DNA from: Sabellastarte sp. h YS-2021
Taxonomy: Eukaryota; Annelida; Polychaeta; Sabellida; Sabellidae
Assembly (NCBI GenBank): GCA_964017235.1
Contig: OZ024929.1
Coordinates: 65,009,603 to 65,073,602, forward strand
Direction of reading: 5' to 3'
DNA: 64,000 bases
Shown here: one piece after another, positions 22,310 through 33,148 of the stretch
How positions within the stretch are numbered: the stretch's first letter is position 1
Layout of the letters: each line of letters starts with the position of its first letter
Made by a program: the position numbers and the translations under genes
Notes under the pieces: generated by a model
What the model was told of the DNA's origin: nothing
Databases searched by the model: none
The model's input: only the letters and a program-made list of their open reading frames with translations

Positions 22310-22675
22310 TGTCCATTGGATAGGATGTATTAACGCAATAAAATTGCAAATTTAATAAATAAATTAAATTTTTATAAGTTAATATCCTATCCAATGGACA
22401 GGCAAGACCCTCCCAACTGGCCCCGCTATCAGCTTACTAGGGACCCAAATAGGTTTAGACAACAAAAAAGATGCTATGATGTCATCTTGTCTAGACAGGA
22501 AGGAAGTACGATGCGCCACCTAGTAAATGCACAGTACTGGACCAGCCTGGTCGGTGGAAACACAGGACGGCTTTTTCTGTCATTTGGCGGGCCCGTCTAC
22601 ACTGACCAGATTAGCAATTATCCATTGGATAGGGTATTAACTTATAAAAATTTAGTTTACTTATTAAATTTGTAA
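22310..22675. repeat. DIRS-B internal complementary region and right terminal repeat
   Basis: The ICR (22310-22400) is an inverted structure built of the reverse complements of both termini. The right repeat ends at about 22675 with attatccattggatagggta, then ttaacttataaaaatttag. The sequences are unrelated to the DIRS-A termini but the architecture is identical. Confidence 0.8.
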
Positions 22676-23345
22676 GTCTCTCGGGTTTTACAGTCACCTG
22701 TTTCTACTTCCCAAGCCTCACCAAAGGTGGAGGGCAGTGATAGACCTAAGCAGGCTCAACACCTTACTAGTAGAAAGATTCAAAATGGAAACTACAGAGT
22801 CCATCAGGGCCTCTCTGATTCCAGGGGAACAGATGTCATTAATAGACTTGTCAAATGCCTACCTTCATATCCCCATCCAACAAAACTCAAGGAAGTAACT
22901 ACAGTTTTGCAATGATTCTCAGGTGTTCCAGTTCACCTCCCTCCCTTTCAGCCTAGCCACGGCCCCACAAGTCTTTACAATGATTGTAAAGGAATTGAAG
23001 ATGATGGCCCTCACAAAGAGAGTCACACTTCACCAATACCTGTACTCCTGGCTTATCAGGTCCCAGGAGGAGGCACAAGAGAACACTCAGACCATGGTAG
23101 ACCTGACACAGTCCTTAGGGTGGATAATCAATCAAGAGAAGTCCGAACTGAAACCCACTAAGATGTTTTCATTCATGGGCTATGAATACCACCTAGATTC
23201 AGCCCTTGTAAAACCCAATCAAGAGAGATGGCTCAAACTTCAGGATTTAATCCTATGCTTAAAGTCAAAAACATGTTTTGACTGCAAGATGTTTGATGTC
23301 ACTAATTGGGTGGCTCACCTCAATGGAGATGACGCCTTCACATGA
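22676..23345 (+). pseudogene. DIRS-A reverse transcriptase (copy 5), active site lost
   Basis: Homologous to residues about 60-290 of the RT ORF at 51818. The frame is restored from 22923: VFQFTSLPFSLATAPQVFTM, then LHQYLYSWLIRSQ. The catalytic YLDD box reads YLYS, so both aspartates are replaced. WIINQEKSELKP and FSFMGYEYHLDSA follow. A stop and frameshift lie around 22915. Inactive on two counts. Confidence 0.8.
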
Positions 23346-24405
23346 GGCCCTTTCAGTTTTACCTCAAGGAGCACTGGAGATATCCTCGGTTGTTGGACAG
23401 TCTCCTTCCTTGGTTAGAGACCATTTCAGTTCACCTAGAGTGGTGACAAAACCCTGTAAACATGATGAAGGGGCGCAGACCTTCACCCCCAAGACCACAG
23501 TATCCAAATCTTTACAGACGCCTAAAACGAATGTTGGGGCTCTCACTTAGAGCAAATCTCTACAAAAGGTCTGTGGTCAGACAGGGAAAATGGCTACATA
23601 TAAATGTTCTAGAGTTGAAGGTGGTATCTCTGGCCCTGAAAAGGTTCAAGGACCAGTGTCAAAATCAAACAGTGTTGGTTGCTGCAGACAACTCAACAGT
23701 AGTAGCCTACATAAACAAACAAGGAGGAACCCACTCAGCGGAGATGAGTGCTCTCCTGTCGAAAATCAAGACCTGGTGCCATCATTACCAGATAACTCTA
23801 AGAGCTAGGCACATTCCAGGGTGCCTGATTGTGATGGCGGACCTACTGTCCCGGTCGAACCAAGTCCAATCAACAAATTGGTCACTGCATCCACAGGTGC
23901 TCAAACAGGCCACTCATCTGAACCACACTCTTGTACAGATCTCTAGTCCCAGACCAACATGCTTGGGACATAGATGCTCTGAAACATAAACTGGTCGGGT
24001 CTCACTGCTTATGCTTACACTGCCATGGCTCTCCTTCACAGGGTGATCCAAAAAATCAGGCAAAGCAATTGCCTCATCATTCAAATAGCCCAAAGCTGGC
24101 CAGGGATGCCCTGGTTTTGGGACCTAGTACAGCTGTCAACAGAGATCCCACTCCAGTTACCAGTGCCAACAACACTGCTCAAACAGTCCCACAACCAGGT
24201 GTTTCACAACAGCTCACAACATCTGAACCTCCATGCCTGGTGTCTAGGAGTGGACAGCTCCAAAAACAAGGCTTCTCTGTGGAAGTGGCAGAGAGATTTG
24301 CTGCCCCTCAAAGATTGTCAACAAGGACCATCTACAAGTCAAAGTATTCCTTATTTGAGAAATGGTGAAGAGAAAATTCAGTGGATTTCTCCACTCCCTC
24401 TGTGA
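23346..24405 (+). pseudogene. DIRS-A RNase H and methyltransferase-like region (copy 5)
   Basis: RNase H motifs are LHINVLELKVVSLALK (Glu), VLVAADNSTVVAYINKQGG (Asp) and PGCLIVMADLLSRSNQ (Asp). The first Asp block is frameshifted near 23500. Downstream, IQIAQSWPGMPWFWDLVQLS and LNLHAWCLG mark the methyltransferase-like C-terminus (24025-24405). The recombinase frame overlaps from about 23590. Confidence 0.75.
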
Positions 24406-25800
24406 AACAAGTCTCAGACTTTTTTATGTACCTTTACTAAGATCTAAACAGGTGGCCTTCTACTATTGATGGTTATATATACAACAATATGTATCTGGGT
24501 CCACTAGTAGCGGCTCAACAAGTCCTACACCCTTCCCATTAGACTAGTCATCCTCAGAAAGAAAAGAAGGGGGCACATCTGTTGCAGCCAAATCTTCAGG
24601 AGTCTAAATCCCAAGGTCTAGGTATAAGATGGCCATTGTTGACACCTTGGGCCCAGCGGGGCTCCATATTTCTCAAAGCTCCAACCTTAACAAGTTACTT
24701 TCTAGCTTTCACAGGGATCATCCCAAAAGTTCCAGGAATCTTTCTGTTGTAGCTCGCAAAAGCACCCTTTGAGTCTGTGAAAGACACAGACCTCAAACAT
24801 CTTACCCTCAAAACTGCTTTCTTGCTAGCCTTGTCCTCCGGCAAGCACTGCAACGAAATTCATGCCTGGGTTGCAAACAAAGTATCTAATTTAGGCCAAT
24901 GGGAAAAGGTAGCTTTATTCCCCTTTTCAGATTTTATAGCCAAAAACCAACAAGCAAGACAAGGTTCTCAAGGTGTGTCTCCAGTTACTATCCCTGCTTT
25001 GACTACCACCGTGGATAGACAATTCAAAGAGGCTCCATATTTCTCAAAGCTCCAACCTTAACAAGTTACTTTCTAGCTTTCACAGGGATCATCCCAAAAG
25101 TTCCAGGAATCTTTCTGTTGTAGCTCGCAAAAGCACCCTTTGAGTCTGTGAAAGACACAGACCTCAAACATCTTACCCTCAAAACTGCTTTCTTGCTAGC
25201 CTTGTCCTCCGGCAAGCACTGCAGCGAAATTCATGCCTGGGTTGCAAACAAAGTATCTAATTTAGGCCAATGGGAAAAGGTAGCTTTATTCCCCTTTTCA
25301 GATTTTATAGCCAAAAACCAACAAGCAAGACAAGGTTCTCAAGGTGTGTCTCCAGTTACTATCCCTGCTTTGACTACCACCGTGGATAGACAATTCAAAG
25401 AAGACAGGACCCCGTGTCTGGTACAGACCCTAAGGTACTATCTTGATCGAACCAATACCTGAGAGGGTCTCAATCCCTACTCTTTATTTCCTTCAAGAAA
25501 GGACATACCTCAGACATCAAACCCGCTACTCTCTCTCTTCTTGGTTAAAACAAACTATCCTACTTTGTTACAAACAAGCAGATCAACTGTCCTTGGACTT
25601 GGTCCAAGTTAAAGAGCATGACATCAGGGTCTTCGTTGCCTCTAAGGGCTTTTATGATGGGGTTTCGGTGGACCAAATCATGCAAGCTTGTCACTGGAAA
25701 GCTCACAACACATTTGCAAATTTTTATCTGAAAGACCTTACTTGGTCAGAAACGACAACAATGTGTTTCTTGGTCCGGTAGTAGCGGCTCAACAAGTCGT
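23931..25800 (+). pseudogene. DIRS-A tyrosine recombinase (copy 5), rearranged
   Basis: The N-terminal half is open at 23931-24368 (RSGQLQKQGFSVEVAERFAA ... YKSKYSLFEKW). It is then interrupted by a displaced 150-base piece of the element's own 3' end (24480-24640). A perfect 371-base tandem duplication follows, carrying box I (ALSSGKHCNEIHAW; the second copy reads HCSE). Box I Arg is replaced by Cys/His context. The C-terminal part (25443-25781) has KEHDIRVFVASKGF, ACHWKAHNTFANFYLKDLTW with His, Arg, Trp and Tyr. Heavily rearranged; no functional product. Confidence 0.8.
24660..25401. repeat. 371-bp tandem duplication inside recombinase
   Basis: Bases 24660-25030 and 25031-25401 are almost identical; a single visible difference is aacg versus agcg in the box I region. 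The near-identity means the duplication is recent relative to the element's other mutations. Confidence 0.95.
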
Positions 25801-26126
25801 ACACCCTTCCCCTTAGACTAGTCATCCTCGGAAAGAAAAGAAGGGGGCACATCTACTGCAGGAGTCTAAATCCAAGGGTCTAGGTCTGTGACTACCTCCT
25901 CAGGATGTTTGGTAAGGTCTTTTATCTTTTATTTGATTAAAACAGTATTTAACATGTATAATGTTTTATGTATTTATCCAGGTGATCCCGTAATCTCATT
26001 TTAGTTTGTTTCATCCTTGATGGCAAAGTTACTGAGATTTTCAAGTCCAGGGCTTGTTTTCATTTGTAATGAAGCCCTTGGTGCTATATACCGTATAAGT
26101 GAGCACGGCTGCATTTCTTCCTTCAT
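25801..26126 (+). repeat. DIRS-A 3' untranslated remnant (copy 5)
   Basis: G-run after the recombinase end, then gtttggtaaggtcttttatc ... ggcaaagttactgag ... agtgagcacggctgcatttc, matching 47284-47500. At 26127 it is joined to a 5'-truncated HINE, so the ICR and most of the right terminal repeat are deleted. Confidence 0.75.
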
Positions 26127-26981
26127 ATTCTGAAAAACAAGATGGCCGCCGCTGGCATTTCTTTGAAAATTATCTACATTTTTCTACTGGCTGTTTCTCA
26201 AAGGTAGAAGGTTGAATCTCTTCAGGTGATATGTATAACAGATATACATGTCCTCTACAACACTGCAGACATTTGACCTTGAAGCTCTTAATTCAAGGTC
26301 ACCCAAAGAGTGCCAAAGTATCCATCATAGCGGACTTTCAAGTGCCTATATCTCCCTTATTATTCCTCCTAGAAATTTGCAATGTAAAACCATAGGAAAT
26401 CATGGGCTGCAAATCTTCTAATGTGGTCAGATTTGACCTTTGACCCCTCTTTCAAGGTCAAACGAGGACACCCAAACTTAGAAGTGCTTATAACTCGCTT
26501 ATTATTGATCCTACAGCTTTGCAATGTGATACCAACTTATAGGAAATCATGGGCTGAGAATCTTTTGATGTAGTCAGATTTGACCTTGGACCCCTCCATC
26601 ATGGTCAAACGAGGACAGCCAAACTTAAAAGTGCTTATAACTCACTTATTATTGGTCCTAGAGGTTTCCAATGTGAAACCAACTTATAGGAAATCATGGG
26701 CTGGGAATCTTCTGATGTGGTCAGATTTGACCTTGAGCCCCTCCTTCAAGCTCAAACAAGTACACCCAAACTTAAAAGTGCTTATAACTCGCTTATTGTT
26801 TATCCTAGAGGTTTAAAATGTGAAACCAACTTGTAGGATATCATGGGTTGGGAATCTTCTGATGTGGTCAGATATGACCTTTGGCCCTTCCTTCAAGGTC
26901 AAACAATGGTTCACTGGCTTTGGTGAGTTGTCTTTCTGGTGGATACAGATTTGCATCGGTTCTCTGGTGCGTAGGTCTAGT
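26127..26981 (+). mobile_element. HINE family 1, 5'-truncated, in DIRS right terminus
   Basis: Begins within the leader (attctgaaaaacaagatggc), has about four 147-base units of a subtype reading gcaatgtgaaaccaac, and ends gcatcggttctctggtgc then gtaggtctagt. The right flank is the last 12 bases of DIRS-A. Its 3' junction is at exactly the same DIRS position as that of the HINE at 11296-12970. Confidence 0.8.
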
Positions 26982-26993
26982 TAAAATTTTCAA

Positions 26994-27470
26994 ATTTGTG
27001 ATAACCTGTACATTAGATCTAGGTTATATTTTTCAACAAGGTGGGGCTTTAACCATGGCTTATTCTGAAAGATGGTCTGGATCTGAAAAAATACTGCCAG
27101 TCAGCTAACTACTTTTGTCTAGCATAATTTTTCATCCGCTTCAGTCTTAATCCAAAGCTGGTGACCCAGTATAATTCTACTGAATTCTTGCAATTTCTTT
27201 CATAATGCTTAAACAGATAGGGCTATTTATATTCAGGTTAGAGTCTCACTTAATGGAGATTAAAGGTCCACAATACGTTAGATTTAAGCTCATATTTCTG
27301 CCCTTTAAGCTCGTATTTCTGCCCTTTAACTACAGTTACAGGATCATTTTGATAGCCATCTTGCATTCACCTGACCAAACAGTATTTTTTTTAACCCATA
27401 CCTGTAAACGGCTGTGTGGGTATTGTTTTCTTCCTTGGTGGGCTGACATTTGTTGAAAAAAGAATCTTGT
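26994..27470. repeat. Dispersed repeat also present at 32720-33010
   Basis: gataacctgtacattagatc, tttcaacaaggtgg, gaaagatggtctggatctg and tctactgaattcttg recur at 32805-33015 with about 85 percent identity. The rest to 27470 shows no recognised feature. Confidence 0.6.
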
Positions 27471-27880
27471 CTGGGTTGTTTCTCAGAAACCTTACAGTGT
27501 AGGAAGCTGATACTTGGTATGGACATTCCTTGGAGGGTGTAGATGTGCAACATCATAGTGTGACCTTGATTTGACCTTTTACCTTGCTGTGTTGACCTTT
27601 ACTTTTTAAGATTTTGTCCAGGTTATATCTTGTAAACCATATGGTGTAAAGAAATTGGAAGGGATATTGGTCAGGGGATGTAGGTGTGGATTTTCATGCT
27701 GTGACCTTGATTTGACCTTGCCCTACTTTAACCTACTTTAACTTTAAAATCTTATCCAAGCTATATCTCAGAAATCATAAGGTGTAAGCCACTTGCTAGG
27801 GGCATTGGTTGGGGCGTGTAGGTGTGCAATGTCAGTTTGTCACCTCTATTTCACATTTAACTTTGCCATTGTGACTTTAC
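27471..27880. repeat. About 150-bp degenerate tandem repeat, ~3 units
   Basis: Three units each contain tttgtccaggttatatctt-like, then a ggtgtaa(g) phrase, gggcattggt, ggtgtagatgtgcaa, and gtgaccttgatttgacctt. The period is roughly 150-155 bases. The tgaccttga motif is common in molluscan repeats (general knowledge), used here only as weak support for the lineage. Confidence 0.6.
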
Positions 27881-27989
27881 AGCTGTTTGTCGTTAGAAAT
27901 ATTAGGGGTTTTTAAGACCTGAAGGCTTATGCATGCTGCCAACATCAACCCTGGGAACAAATATTTTTGCTTGTGAGACTTCTTTTCAT

Positions 27990-28790
27990 CAGGTTCATGC
28001 CAACTCAGAGATGTGACCGATTCATTCAGTCACTGATTGCTTGTTCTGTATTGTTTTTGAGTTTGTGATTTTGTGGGTACTTTACATTCAAAACCTGTGC
28101 ACAAACATTAACCAAGTTGTCAGGAAACTGAAGGAACTGAGGCTGATTAGCTTTCGGCAATATCCGGTTACAAGTATTGCCATTTCAACACTTTTTTCTG
28201 TTTCTTGGACTTATAAATATTTTTATAGGTTCCTTGCATTCCATACCACTGCACATGCTGGAGCTGATTAGTTTTTCAGCAAAACATTTTTTTCTGTTTC
28301 TTGGACTTGTAAATAAATATTTTTATGGGTTCATTGCTCTCCATACCCCTCCACAGATTGGAGCTGGTTAGTTTTTGGCAACACCTGGCAACAAGTGTTG
28401 CCATGGCAACACTTTTGACTGTTTCTTGGACTTAGGAATATTTTTATGGGTTCTTTGCATTCCCAATCCCTGCATGGATATGAGCTGGTTACCTTTTCAG
28501 CAATGCCTAGCAACAAGTGTTGCCATGGCAACACTTTTTTTCTGTTTCTAGGTTGTGGATATAAAAAGTCCTGAAGAAAACATGTAGGGTAAAGTGACTT
28601 TACATTCCACAAGATGAGACAATGATCTCACTTGTTTGCTGTCTCACAAAATGGCAGACAATTATAAGTAATTCCTTCTTTCGTCCATGAAAACAGGAGG
28701 CAGACAAGACAGGACCCATCTTTCACAATGAATTAACTTGTATGGGTATATGACTAGCAGTTTAATAGTAGGTTACCAAAATGATACTTT
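27990..28790. repeat. Palindrome-bearing dispersed repeat with unique tail
   Basis: Opens with gattcattcagtcactgatt and ttctgtattgtttttgag, then 100-122-base units. Two of these carry a perfect 20-base palindrome (agtgttgccatggcaacact at 28394-28413 and 28516-28535). The tail from 28545 (tgtggatataaaaagtcctg ... gaggcagacaagacaggac) is shared with 48910-49115. Same composite family as 17295 and 48600. Confidence 0.75.
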
Positions 28791-29160
28791 ATTGCGGGAC
28801 GCTTGTTTGTATATGGGAGGATATCTGGCTCCGTGAGCTCCGCATTTTCTTTTCCTCATAACTCTGACCGTTCGTCGGATTCCTTTCAAATTTGGCAGGT
28901 GTATGCAGTAGCCAGGGGGAATTTTTTTTGGATATGCTGCAGTGATATTTCGACCAATCACAGAGGTCACATGACCAAAAATGCGTTTTTTTTGGAAGGG
29001 CGTCCTTGTCTGTATGATAACTTACGAAGCATTTAATCTATCCACCTGAAATTTAACAAATAGCTTCCTCATAAATATCTGGGCGACATTAAATTTTGGC
29101 CGGGATAGGTTAAGAAATGTTATTGATGATTAATTAAGCATTAACAATTTTATTAATGAG
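28791..29160. other. Low-copy spacer before tandem array
   Basis: Contains catttaatctatccacctg and gggcgacattaaattttggc, which introduce the following array. No gene or terminus recognised. Confidence 0.4.
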
Positions 29161-30075
29161 TAAAACACAAAACTGCTTGTATCTCCTTAACCGTGCCAGA
29201 TAGAGTGATTTCGTGGAAATTTTCGACCCACAGGGTATCTAAGCAAAGTACTCTTTCCAATTTTCCACAAATTTTCTCCTCCCTGAAAATGGGGGTCATA
29301 TTCAATTTTCAAATTTCTCACAAAACTACAAAACTTAAAGTTACGATTAAATATAGGCTCATAATATCCACCTGAAATTTAGCAAATACCTTCCTCATAT
29401 ATATATCTGGGCGACATTAAATTTTTGCAGGGAATTGTTAAGAAATGAGAGAGTTATTGATGATTAATTAAGCATTAACAATTTTCTTAACGAGTAAAAC
29501 ACAAAACTGCTTGTATCTCCTTAACCGTGGAAGATAGAGGGATTTCGTCGAAATTTTCGACCCGCAGGGTATCTAAGCAAAGTATTCTTTCCAATTTTCC
29601 ACAAATTTTCTCCTCCCTAAAAATGGGGGTCATATTCAATTTTCAAATTTCTCACAAAACTACAAAACTTAAAGTTACGATTAAATATAGGCTCATAATA
29701 TCCACCTGAAATTTAGCAAATACCTTCCTCATATATATATATCTGGGCGACATTAAATTTTTGCAGGGATAGGTTAAGAAATGAGAGAGTTATTGATGAT
29801 TAATTAAGCATTAACAATTTTCTTAACGAGTAAAACACAAAACTGCTTGTATCTCCTTAACCGTGGGAAATTTTCGACCCACAGGGTATCTAAGCAAAGT
29901 ACTCTCTCCAATTTTCCACAAATTTTCTCCTCCCTAAAAATGGGGGTCATATTCAATTTTCAAATTTCTCACAAAACTACAAAACTTAAAATTACATTTA
30001 AATATAGCCCCATAATGTACACATGTAGAACAATACTGATATATGAGTTCTTTTTGAAACCATTTTCTTCATAAA
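29041..30075. repeat. 320-334-bp tandem repeat, three units
   Basis: Units restart at atccacctgaaatttagcaa (about 29043, 29367, 29700). They combine an AT-rich half (ttgatgattaattaagcatt) with a half homologous to the 169-bp repeat of 1-687 (accgtgnnagatagag, acccacagggtatctaag). ORFs of 60-75 codons repeat with the unit and are artefacts. Confidence 0.85.
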
Positions 30076-31280
30076 CTAGAAGGTAAAATGAGAAAACTTA
30101 AAACCGTGCTACATAGAGAGATTTAGACAAAATTTTGGACCCACAGGGTATCTCTGCAGATTAACGTACCGAAATTTGAAAAAAAAAATTCTCTTGCCAA
30201 AAATGGCGGCAATTTTAAATTTCGGAATTTTTTGCAAAAATCACAAACCAAAAAAATGCTTGTATCCCAAAAACCGTACCAGATAGAGCGATTTCAGCAA
30301 AATTTTTCGCCCATAGGGTATCTGTGAAGTCCTGCCCTTCCAAGTTTTAATGCATTTTTCACTCGCCAAAAATGGCGGCCAATTTGAATTTTCGAATTTT
30401 TTTGCAAAATTTGCAAAACACAAAAATGGTTGTATCTCGAAAAAACTGTGCTGGATAGAGCAATTTCGACGAAATTTTTGACCCGCAGGGTATCTCTGCA
30501 GAGTAGCCATTCCAATTTTCAAAAAAGTTTTCTCTTGCCAAAAATGGCAGCCATTTTGAATTTTCCAATTTTTCGCAAAAATTGCAAAACACAAAAATGC
30601 TTATATCTCAAAAAGCATGCGTGATAGGGTGATTTTGACAAAATTTATAACCCACAGGGTATCTATGCAGAGTAGCCATCCCGATTTTCAAAATATTTTT
30701 GTCTCGCCAAATTTGGCGGCCATTTTGAATTTTCAAATTTTTTTGGCAAAAATCGCAAAACACAAAAATGCTTATATCTCAAAAACCGTGCTAGATAGAG
30801 CGATTTCGACAAAATTTTTGAGCCGCAGGGTATCTCTGCGAGATAGAGTTATTTCAACAAAATTTTTCACCCACAGGGTATCTCTGCAGATGAGCTAAAA
30901 CATTTTTCCAAAATTTTTATCTCTCCAAAAATGGCAAACATTTTTCCAAAATTTTTATCTCGCCAAAAATGGCAGCCATTTTGATTTTTCAAATTTTTTG
31001 CAAAAATTGCAAAACACAAAAATGCTTATATCTCGAAAACCGTGCTAGATAGAGCGATTTCGACAAAATGTTTGACCCACAGGGTATCTGGAGAGTAGCC
31101 ATTCCAATTTTCAAAAAATTTTTGTCTCGCCAATAATGGCGGCTATTTTGAATTTTTGAATTTTTGGCAAAAATTGCAAAACAAGGTAAATGCTTATGTC
31201 ACAAAAACAATGCGAGATAGAGCAATTTCAACGAAATTTTTTACCCACAGCGTATCTCTGCAGATTAACTAACTCATTTT
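30076..31280. repeat. About 177-bp tandem repeat related to the 1-687 array
   Basis: Roughly seven units contain ccaaaaatggcggccatttt, gcaaaacacaaaaatgctta, tgctagatagagcgatttcg and acccacagggtatctctgca, diverged by tens of percent from the 169-bp array. At 31281 the array is interrupted by a HINE and resumes at 32296. Confidence 0.85.
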
Positions 31281-31562
31281 TATCTCCCGCCTTCGGCCGA
31301 AGACCATTCTTTACATAAACCTTAATATATCATTCATTTATAAAGATATCTTCACCAAATTTGCAGGGAATGTTTATGGCTATGAAAACCTGTTTGTGAA
31401 AAATTTTAGCCTCATTTTGAAAAACAAAATGGCCACCATAGCTAATTGTTTGAAAATCATAAAGGTGTTTGCACAAAAGCTATATGGCTAGAAAAGCTAG
31501 CCTGATAGTAATTTTGGCCTAATTCAAAAAACAAAATGGCCGCCATATCGCATGTTTTATGT

Positions 31563-31595
<33 letters not shown>

Positions 31596-32295
31596 TTTTA
31601 TGTCAAACGGGGTTATCCTATTAAGAAGGCCTTATATCTCCCCTAAAATTGCTCCTAGAGGTTCGGAATGTGAAACAAGTCATGGCCTGGGAATCTTTTC
31701 CAGGTGTTGAATTTGACCTTTGACCCCTGCTTCAAGGTTAAATCGGGTCATCACACTAAAACGTCCTTATTTCTCCCGTTTTGTTGGTGCTATGGCTTTA
31801 GAATGTAAAGATAGACCATGAAAAGTCCTGGCCTCCAAATGTTTTGTCCGAGAAAAATTGTGTCCTTATTTTGAAAAACAAAATGGCCACCATAGTGAAT
31901 TATTTAAAAATCATTAAGATGCTCTAAAACTTGAAATATTGCAGCTAGGTTAATCAAATTTGCACAAAAGATATAAGGCTAGGAAAGTTAGCCTGATAGT
32001 AATTCGGCCTAGTTTCGAAAATAAAATGGCCGTTATATCACATGTTTAATGTTAAATGGGATTATTCCATTAAAAAGGCCTTATATCTCTCTTATCATTG
32101 CTGTTAGGGATTCCAAATGTGAAAACAACTTAAAGCAAGTTATGGCCTGAGACTTTTTCAACTGCTGACTTTTACCTTTGACCCCTTTTTCAATGTCAAT
32201 TGGAGTTATCTTACTACAAAGGCCTTATATTTCCTTTAGTTCTCCATTATTACTGATTCTAAGGTGGGAGATAACTGCTGTGGCAGTGGCCTTGT
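31281..32295 (+). mobile_element. HINE family 2 inserted in tandem array
   Basis: Starts tatctcccgcctt followed by the palindrome cttcggccgaag (31291-31302). Near the 3' end aaggtgggagata (32261-32273) is the reverse complement of the start with one mismatch. The 3' hairpin (actgc, tgtg loop, gcagt; 32274-32287) precedes ggccttgt. Flanks rejoin as catttt|tccc in the array, a T|T target. The interior has aaaacaaaatggccaccata leaders like family 1 and two related halves of about 450 bases. Noncoding. Confidence 0.75.
31553..31607 (+). mobile_element. Pure poly(A) insertion with 14-bp target duplication
   Basis: The 14 bases tgttttatgtcaaa occur at 31553-31566 and again at 31594-31607, separated by 27 As and nothing else. 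The related half-unit at 32041 (catgtttaatgttaaatggg) shows the uninterrupted arrangement. This is what target-primed reverse transcription leaves when only the poly(A) tail of an RNA is copied. Confidence 0.75.
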
Positions 32296-32600
32296 TCCCA
32301 AAATCTTTGTCTTTGCCAAAAATGGAAGCCATTTTGAATTTTCGAAAACTGTGCTAGATAGAGAGATTTCGACGACATTTATGATCCACAGGGTTTCCCT
32401 CCAGAGTAGCCATCCCAATTTTCAAAAAGTTTTTGTCTCGCCAAATATGGCGGCCATTTTGAATTTTCGGATATTTCGCAAAAATTGCAAAACACAAAAT
32501 TGCTATTATCTTGAAAACTGTGCTAGATAGAGCAATTTCAACAAAATTTTTGATCAATAGGGTATCCCTGCAAAGTAACCATCTGGATCAAGCCATCACA
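32296..32600. repeat. Tandem array, continuation after HINE
   Basis: About one and a half units of the 177-bp family (ctttgccaaaaatggaagcc ... gatcaatagggtatccctgc). Confidence 0.75.
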
Positions 32601-33148
32601 ACAGTATAAGGCTATAAGCAGAGCATTGTCCTAATACTTTAGCACTCTCCTTTATATCCTTTTTGGGACGCTTTGTTTTTGCACAGCAAAAACATCTTTT
32701 TTTTTGCAAGTGATCCTCTAGTTGAATTTCCTGCTGACATCTAATGAAAATTTGGTAAGTCATAACTTTGTGTGTTTGCCTCTCTGTCTGCCTGTGTGCA
32801 GTTGTCATAACCTGTGCATTGGATGTAGGTTATATATTTCAACAAGGTGGGATCTCACCGTGGCTCAATCTTTCTGAAAGATGGTTTGGATCTGCAAAAA
32901 TAGTCCTGGTCAGCCAACTATTTTTTTCTATCCAGCATAATATTTGTCCTTTCGAATTTCATCCACTTCAGTTTTTAACCAAAACTTGTGACACAGTACA
33001 GTTCTACTGAATTCTTGACTTCATCCTTCATTGAAACTAGGCTTTCATTAAATTTCTTTGGATCTTTCAACTTTGGTCCAAAAAAAAATGTTGTTTTTTT
33101 TTGTTGTGAACAGGGGTTTAAAGCCATAAATATGAATGTTATTTGTAG
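32601..33148. other. Low-copy sequence upstream of candidate exon
   Basis: Includes the dispersed segment 32725-33015 also found at 17840-17900 plus 26994-27185; there the two halves are separated by the 9-kb DIRS composite. Two poly-T/A runs near 33080-33105 precede the candidate splice acceptor. No ORF of note. Confidence 0.45.

Larger units (their letters stand above)
19679..22675 (+). mobile_element. DIRS family B, 5'-truncated copy
   Basis: Contains RT, RNase H, methyltransferase-like and tyrosine recombinase remnants about 60-70 percent similar by eye to family A, but with its own termini. The ICR at about 22310-22400 (ccattggatagg ... caataaaa / ttgcaaatttaataaataaa ... atcctatccaatgg) predicts the right end seen at 22630-22675. 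The right end abuts DIRS-A RT sequence (tctctcgggttttacagtc) exactly where family A reads aaaatctctcggg, so B inserted into A. Confidence 0.75.
17901..26993 (+). mobile_element. Nested DIRS composite (copy 4/5), 9.1 kb
   Basis: The left terminus at 17901 (tttttattgtgctataatag) and right terminus at 26982-26993 (taaaattttcaa) bracket a composite. It holds the DIRS-A left repeat, a HINE, a 3-kb piece of a different DIRS (B, 19679-22675), DIRS-A RT, RNase H and recombinase remnants (22676-25800), and a second HINE. The flanks (ctgcctgtgtg on the left, gataacctgtacattagat on the right) are contiguous at about 32785-32825. So the whole block behaves as one insertion into that repeat. No target duplication, as expected of recombinase-mediated DIRS integration. 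Confidence 0.7.

Noticed and set aside
31564..31593. Simple A microsatellite
   Set aside because: The 14-base duplication on both sides indicates an insertion event rather than slippage expansion.
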